From Cryptomeria japonica (taxonomy: Eukaryota; Streptophyta; Pinopsida; Cupressales; Cupressaceae), in contig NC_081415.1 in assembly GCF_030272615.1 (NCBI RefSeq), forward strand, positions 109,326,406-109,390,405: a stretch of 64,000 nucleotides of DNA, written 5' to 3'. Made by a program: the position numbers and the translations under genes. The notes beneath the pieces were generated by a model. The model was given only the letters and a program-made list of their open reading frames with translations, was not told where the DNA came from and made no database searches. This document shows, piece by piece, positions 61,320-64,000 of this stretch; the first letter of the stretch is position 1; every line of letters begins with the position of its first letter.

Positions 61320-63449
61320 ATGGGTTCTTCTAAGTTTCCTCTCTTAACTCCTCATAATTATGCTACTTGGAAAATTGATGCATGGAGTAAACTTATGGAA
61401 AAAGGACTAACTCATTACATTGATGAAACTATTGTTGCTCCCGCTGATCCTAAGGTTGATCCAGTTGGTCACTTGGATTGGCTTAATAAAAATATCATGG
61501 CAATTGGTACCTTAAGAAAGTATGTATCAAAGGATCTCATTTTTCATATTGAGAAATGTACTCTAGTCAAGGATGCTTGGCAAAATTTTCAAGACCTGTA
61601 TGGTCAAGTTGATGAGATTAGGGGATATCAAATTGATAGTGATCTCACCATGTTAGATCCCAAGAACCTTGATACTATACAAGATTTTGTCACTAAGGCA
61701 AATGAGTTGAGGGCACAACTCAAAGGTTGTGGCATTGATAAGAAGGATACTCAATTGATAGTCAACTTGATGGGCAAGCTTCCACAAGAATATGCAGCAT
61801 TTGTTTCTAGTTTCCAAACCCATAGGATGACAATGGGTTCAAGCTACACAATGCCTACATTTGATCCTTTCAATGAAATGTTGATGATAGAACAAACTAA
61901 GTTGATAAGAATGGGCATTCTTAAGGCTTCTAAGTCTCAAGCATTAGTGGCAAATCAAGGGAACAAAGGAAATAAAGGAAAGGACAACTCAAACAAAAAG
62001 AAATGGCAATCAAAGCCTAAGAACAAAGCACCATCTTCTCCATAACAAGGTGATTCATCCTCTTCCAAGAGGGATAATTCACCAAAGAGGGAGAAACCTA
62101 CTTGTGCCTATTGTAAAAATTTTGGTCATGAGGAGCATTGTTGCCATTTTAAAAAGATTGATGAGCTCACACATATCATCAAAAGGAATAACATTGATTT
62201 TCCTAATGTCTACAAGAAGGATGATTCACCAACTTCCACTTCCTCACATTCAAAAGGAAAAGGGCAAGCATTCATGGCTTCTACAAGTGGGAAGACTCAC
62301 TCTTTTGGGACAAGAAAAGGAAAAGCTCTATGTGCTACTACTAGTCATGATTTAGAGAGATGGCTTCTAGATTCAGGGGCTTCTCATCATATGGCATCTT
62401 CACAGTCTATGTTCTCTACATTTGAGCCTTGCACCATGCCATAGATTTTGATGGGCAATCATACATATATGGATGTGATTGGGAAAGGATTTATTGACAT
62501 TGGGGATAACTCCTTCAATGATGTGTTGTGTGTACCCCACTTGACAAACAATCTCCTTTCTATCTATCAAATCACACATGGTGCAACTAAGAGAGTTGTG
62601 GAGTTCACACCTAAGTTAGTTTTCATTAGAGACTTGGAGACTAGAGCTATCATTGTGACTGGGGTGGTTGATCATGCATCTTGGTTATACTCCTTTTCAG
62701 ATTTTGTTGATGATGATGATTTCACATTTGATGATTCTACACATGATGATCACACTTCTTGTGATGGTTCAGATTTTGAGGAGAACTTTGGGCACTTGAA
62801 CATGGGGATTCTCACATGTGAACCCATTCTTGAGTCTTGTATTTCATCTCCTCATATTGATATCACATCACCTATTGCACCCGATGATATGGATAGTGCG
62901 ACAATTTTGCCTACATGTGATTTAGTGCAACAAGATATTCATTGTCTTCCAGCTTTAGATTCATGGGATGATTACTTGATAGACATTGCAGGTTTATTTA
63001 TGGAATCCTACATTGCAGATTTGGTAGACACCAATGATGACATTCATCTTCTCTTTGATGAAGATGATCCTTCTTGGATTGTTGGGAGGGCACACTCTGA
63101 CCCTCTTGTTCATTCTCTACGTGATCATTCTTTTGAGGTTGATATGATTGTGGATACTTATGTACAATAGTTGGAGGAGGTCTCTTTATGTTTTGAGGAG
63201 ACATGTGATTCTTTGGGACATGTTCTACATCCATCTCCACTTGATCTTGGAGTGCCTTTTTCAGCAGTGTGGCATAGTTTACCACCTTTGGAGGGGGTAT
63301 CTTTCAACATCGACATGGGGACACTTGAGCAGTTTTCAGAGATTCCTTTCATCATGAGTTTTTTTCATACATCTTCCCTTCATGATTGGGGAGACTTCAT
63401 GGATACACCTTTGGTTTTGTTTCTTCCTAAGGGGAGGAATGTTGTTTGA
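61320..63449 (+). pseudogene. E5 gag-protease polyprotein with an unrecognised acidic C-terminal region
   Basis: One frame, 710 codons from ATG 61320 (MGSSKFPLL) to TGA 63447-63449, with three internal stops: TAA 62043, TAG 62442, TAG 63168. Each fits C-to-T in CAA or CAG. The N-terminal half is copia gag (LTPHNYATWKIDAWSKLM, then a UBN2-like domain), followed by a Lys/Asn-rich stretch, a CCHC knuckle (CAYCKNFGHEEHCC, from 62103) and a protease with LLDSGASHHM (Asp codon 62370). A short piece like the pre-integrase region follows (VVDHASWLYSF, about 62660-62697). Instead of integrase there is an Asp-rich tract (DDDDFTFDD) and about 250 residues I do not recognise, ending FLPKGRNVV. A gag start at 61251 is unlikely because it lacks ATG. 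Confidence 0.85.
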
Positions 63450-63796
63450 CGTTCTTGGAGCACTTTCTTCATACATCGAGCTTCTATCATTGCTACAGAT
63501 TCCACATTAACGGGGGGCTTCCTACCTTCTCTTCTTCTCTCATATGGGGGGGACTTTTTCCTCACATTGGGTTTTGTTCATCACATTCTTCTATGAGAGT
63601 TCTCTTGTATAGCTTTCATCTCTCTTTTGGGGGAGGGTTTTTTCCCATTGGGTTTTTCTCTCTTTCCCCACTTTGTGAGAGATTTTATTGCATTGGTTTT
63701 CATTTGTACATGGGTACCTAACATGGCCTAGTAGTCGGGACCCATCTTGCATTGCTTAGTTGCATTGTAGACTTAAGTGCATTCCCCTAAGTTGCA
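63450..63796 (+). other. E5 3' untranslated region
   Basis: Pyrimidine-rich with repeated G-runs (for example 63546-63552 and 63637-63645) and no further gene. Confidence 0.6.
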
Positions 63797-63808
63797 CTTA
63801 AGGGGGGG
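63797..63808 (+). promoter_or_regulatory. E5 polypurine tract
   Basis: CTTAAGGGGGGG directly before the TGTTGG start of the right LTR. Confidence 0.8.
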
Positions 63809-64000
63809 TGTTGGTGTAAATAATTATTCATCTTGGATATTATTACACTTACTTAAGTTTACTTAGGAAATGAATTTCATAACAGTTTGGGTATGAGACA
63901 CTTGGGTGTTTGTGCCACATTAGGATAGTGTGTGTAGGAGAATTTCCACCTTTTATGGTGTGATCATGTTGTTACACTCCACATTCAGTGGGTGATCCAC
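63809..64000 (+). repeat. E5 3' LTR (first 192 bases)
   Basis: Same start as 60014 with about six differences. Truncated by the window end. Confidence 0.93.

Larger units (their letters stand above)
60014..64000 (+). mobile_element. E5: non-autonomous Ty1/copia-type retrotransposon (3' LTR cut by window end)
   Basis: Left LTR from TGTTGGTG (60014), initiator-Met primer site at 60480, a single gag-protease-containing frame (61320-63449), a purine tract and the start of the right LTR at 63809. The visible 192 bases of the right LTR differ from the left at about six positions (3%). Gag and protease are copia-like, but IN, RT and RNase H are absent: the space between primer site and right LTR is only 3.3 kb. 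The left flank before insertion reads CTAAT; its right copy lies outside the window. Confidence 0.88.

Overview
The window looks like nuclear DNA of a large-genome seed plant. A gymnosperm is my best guess, but that is inference. The evidence is the very high retrotransposon load, AT-rich intergenic DNA, GT/AG-bounded introns, AATAAA signals and a plant-type family-17 glycosyltransferase. I see no bacterial operons, rRNA, CRISPR array or convincing tRNA gene.

Layout. 1-3800 is the decayed interior of a Ty3/gypsy chromovirus (E1), followed by LTR-like DNA to about 5950 and an unrecognised coding relic (5968-7300, resuming at 20110). 7301-20109 is a complete Tat-type Ty3/gypsy element (E2; duplication AGTAT) that interrupts this relic. 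Its single polyprotein frame carries protease, G-patch, RT, two RNase H domains and integrase. An antisense, apparently spliced plant-mobile-domain gene lies behind it. 20449-24300 is AT-rich DNA with a diverged three-copy long tandem repeat and two minisatellites. 25095-29008 is the only host gene I can support: a two-exon GT17 glycosyltransferase with a 2.7-kb intron. 29230-33897 is anonymous repetitive DNA.

33903-45807 is an old gag-only gypsy-type element (E4; duplication CAAAT) with LTRs of about 4.3 kb around a 1.7-kb interior. Its left LTR holds a 1518-bp solo LTR (S1; duplication TCTTA). 45813-48757 is anonymous. 48763-58247 is a solo LTR (S2; duplication AATAG) split by a minus-strand relative of E2 (E3, 49171-57414; duplication CATAT). 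E3 has lost RT, RNase H, integrase and the antisense gene but keeps a 1027-codon open frame. 58253-60013 is AT-rich. 60014 to the window end is a copia-type element (E5) with gag, zinc knuckle and protease, in which IN/RT/RNase H are replaced by an acidic stretch I do not recognise.

How the parts relate. Insertion order can be read from nesting and target-site duplications: relic before E2, E4 before S1, S2 before E3. E3, E4 and E5 all lack a polymerase and would need enzymes from other elements; E2 is a close relative that could formerly have served E3. Premature stops in the youngest frames (E2, E5) are nearly all explained by C-to-T changes, as expected for methylated, silenced elements. 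The GT17 gene has no visible functional link to its neighbours.
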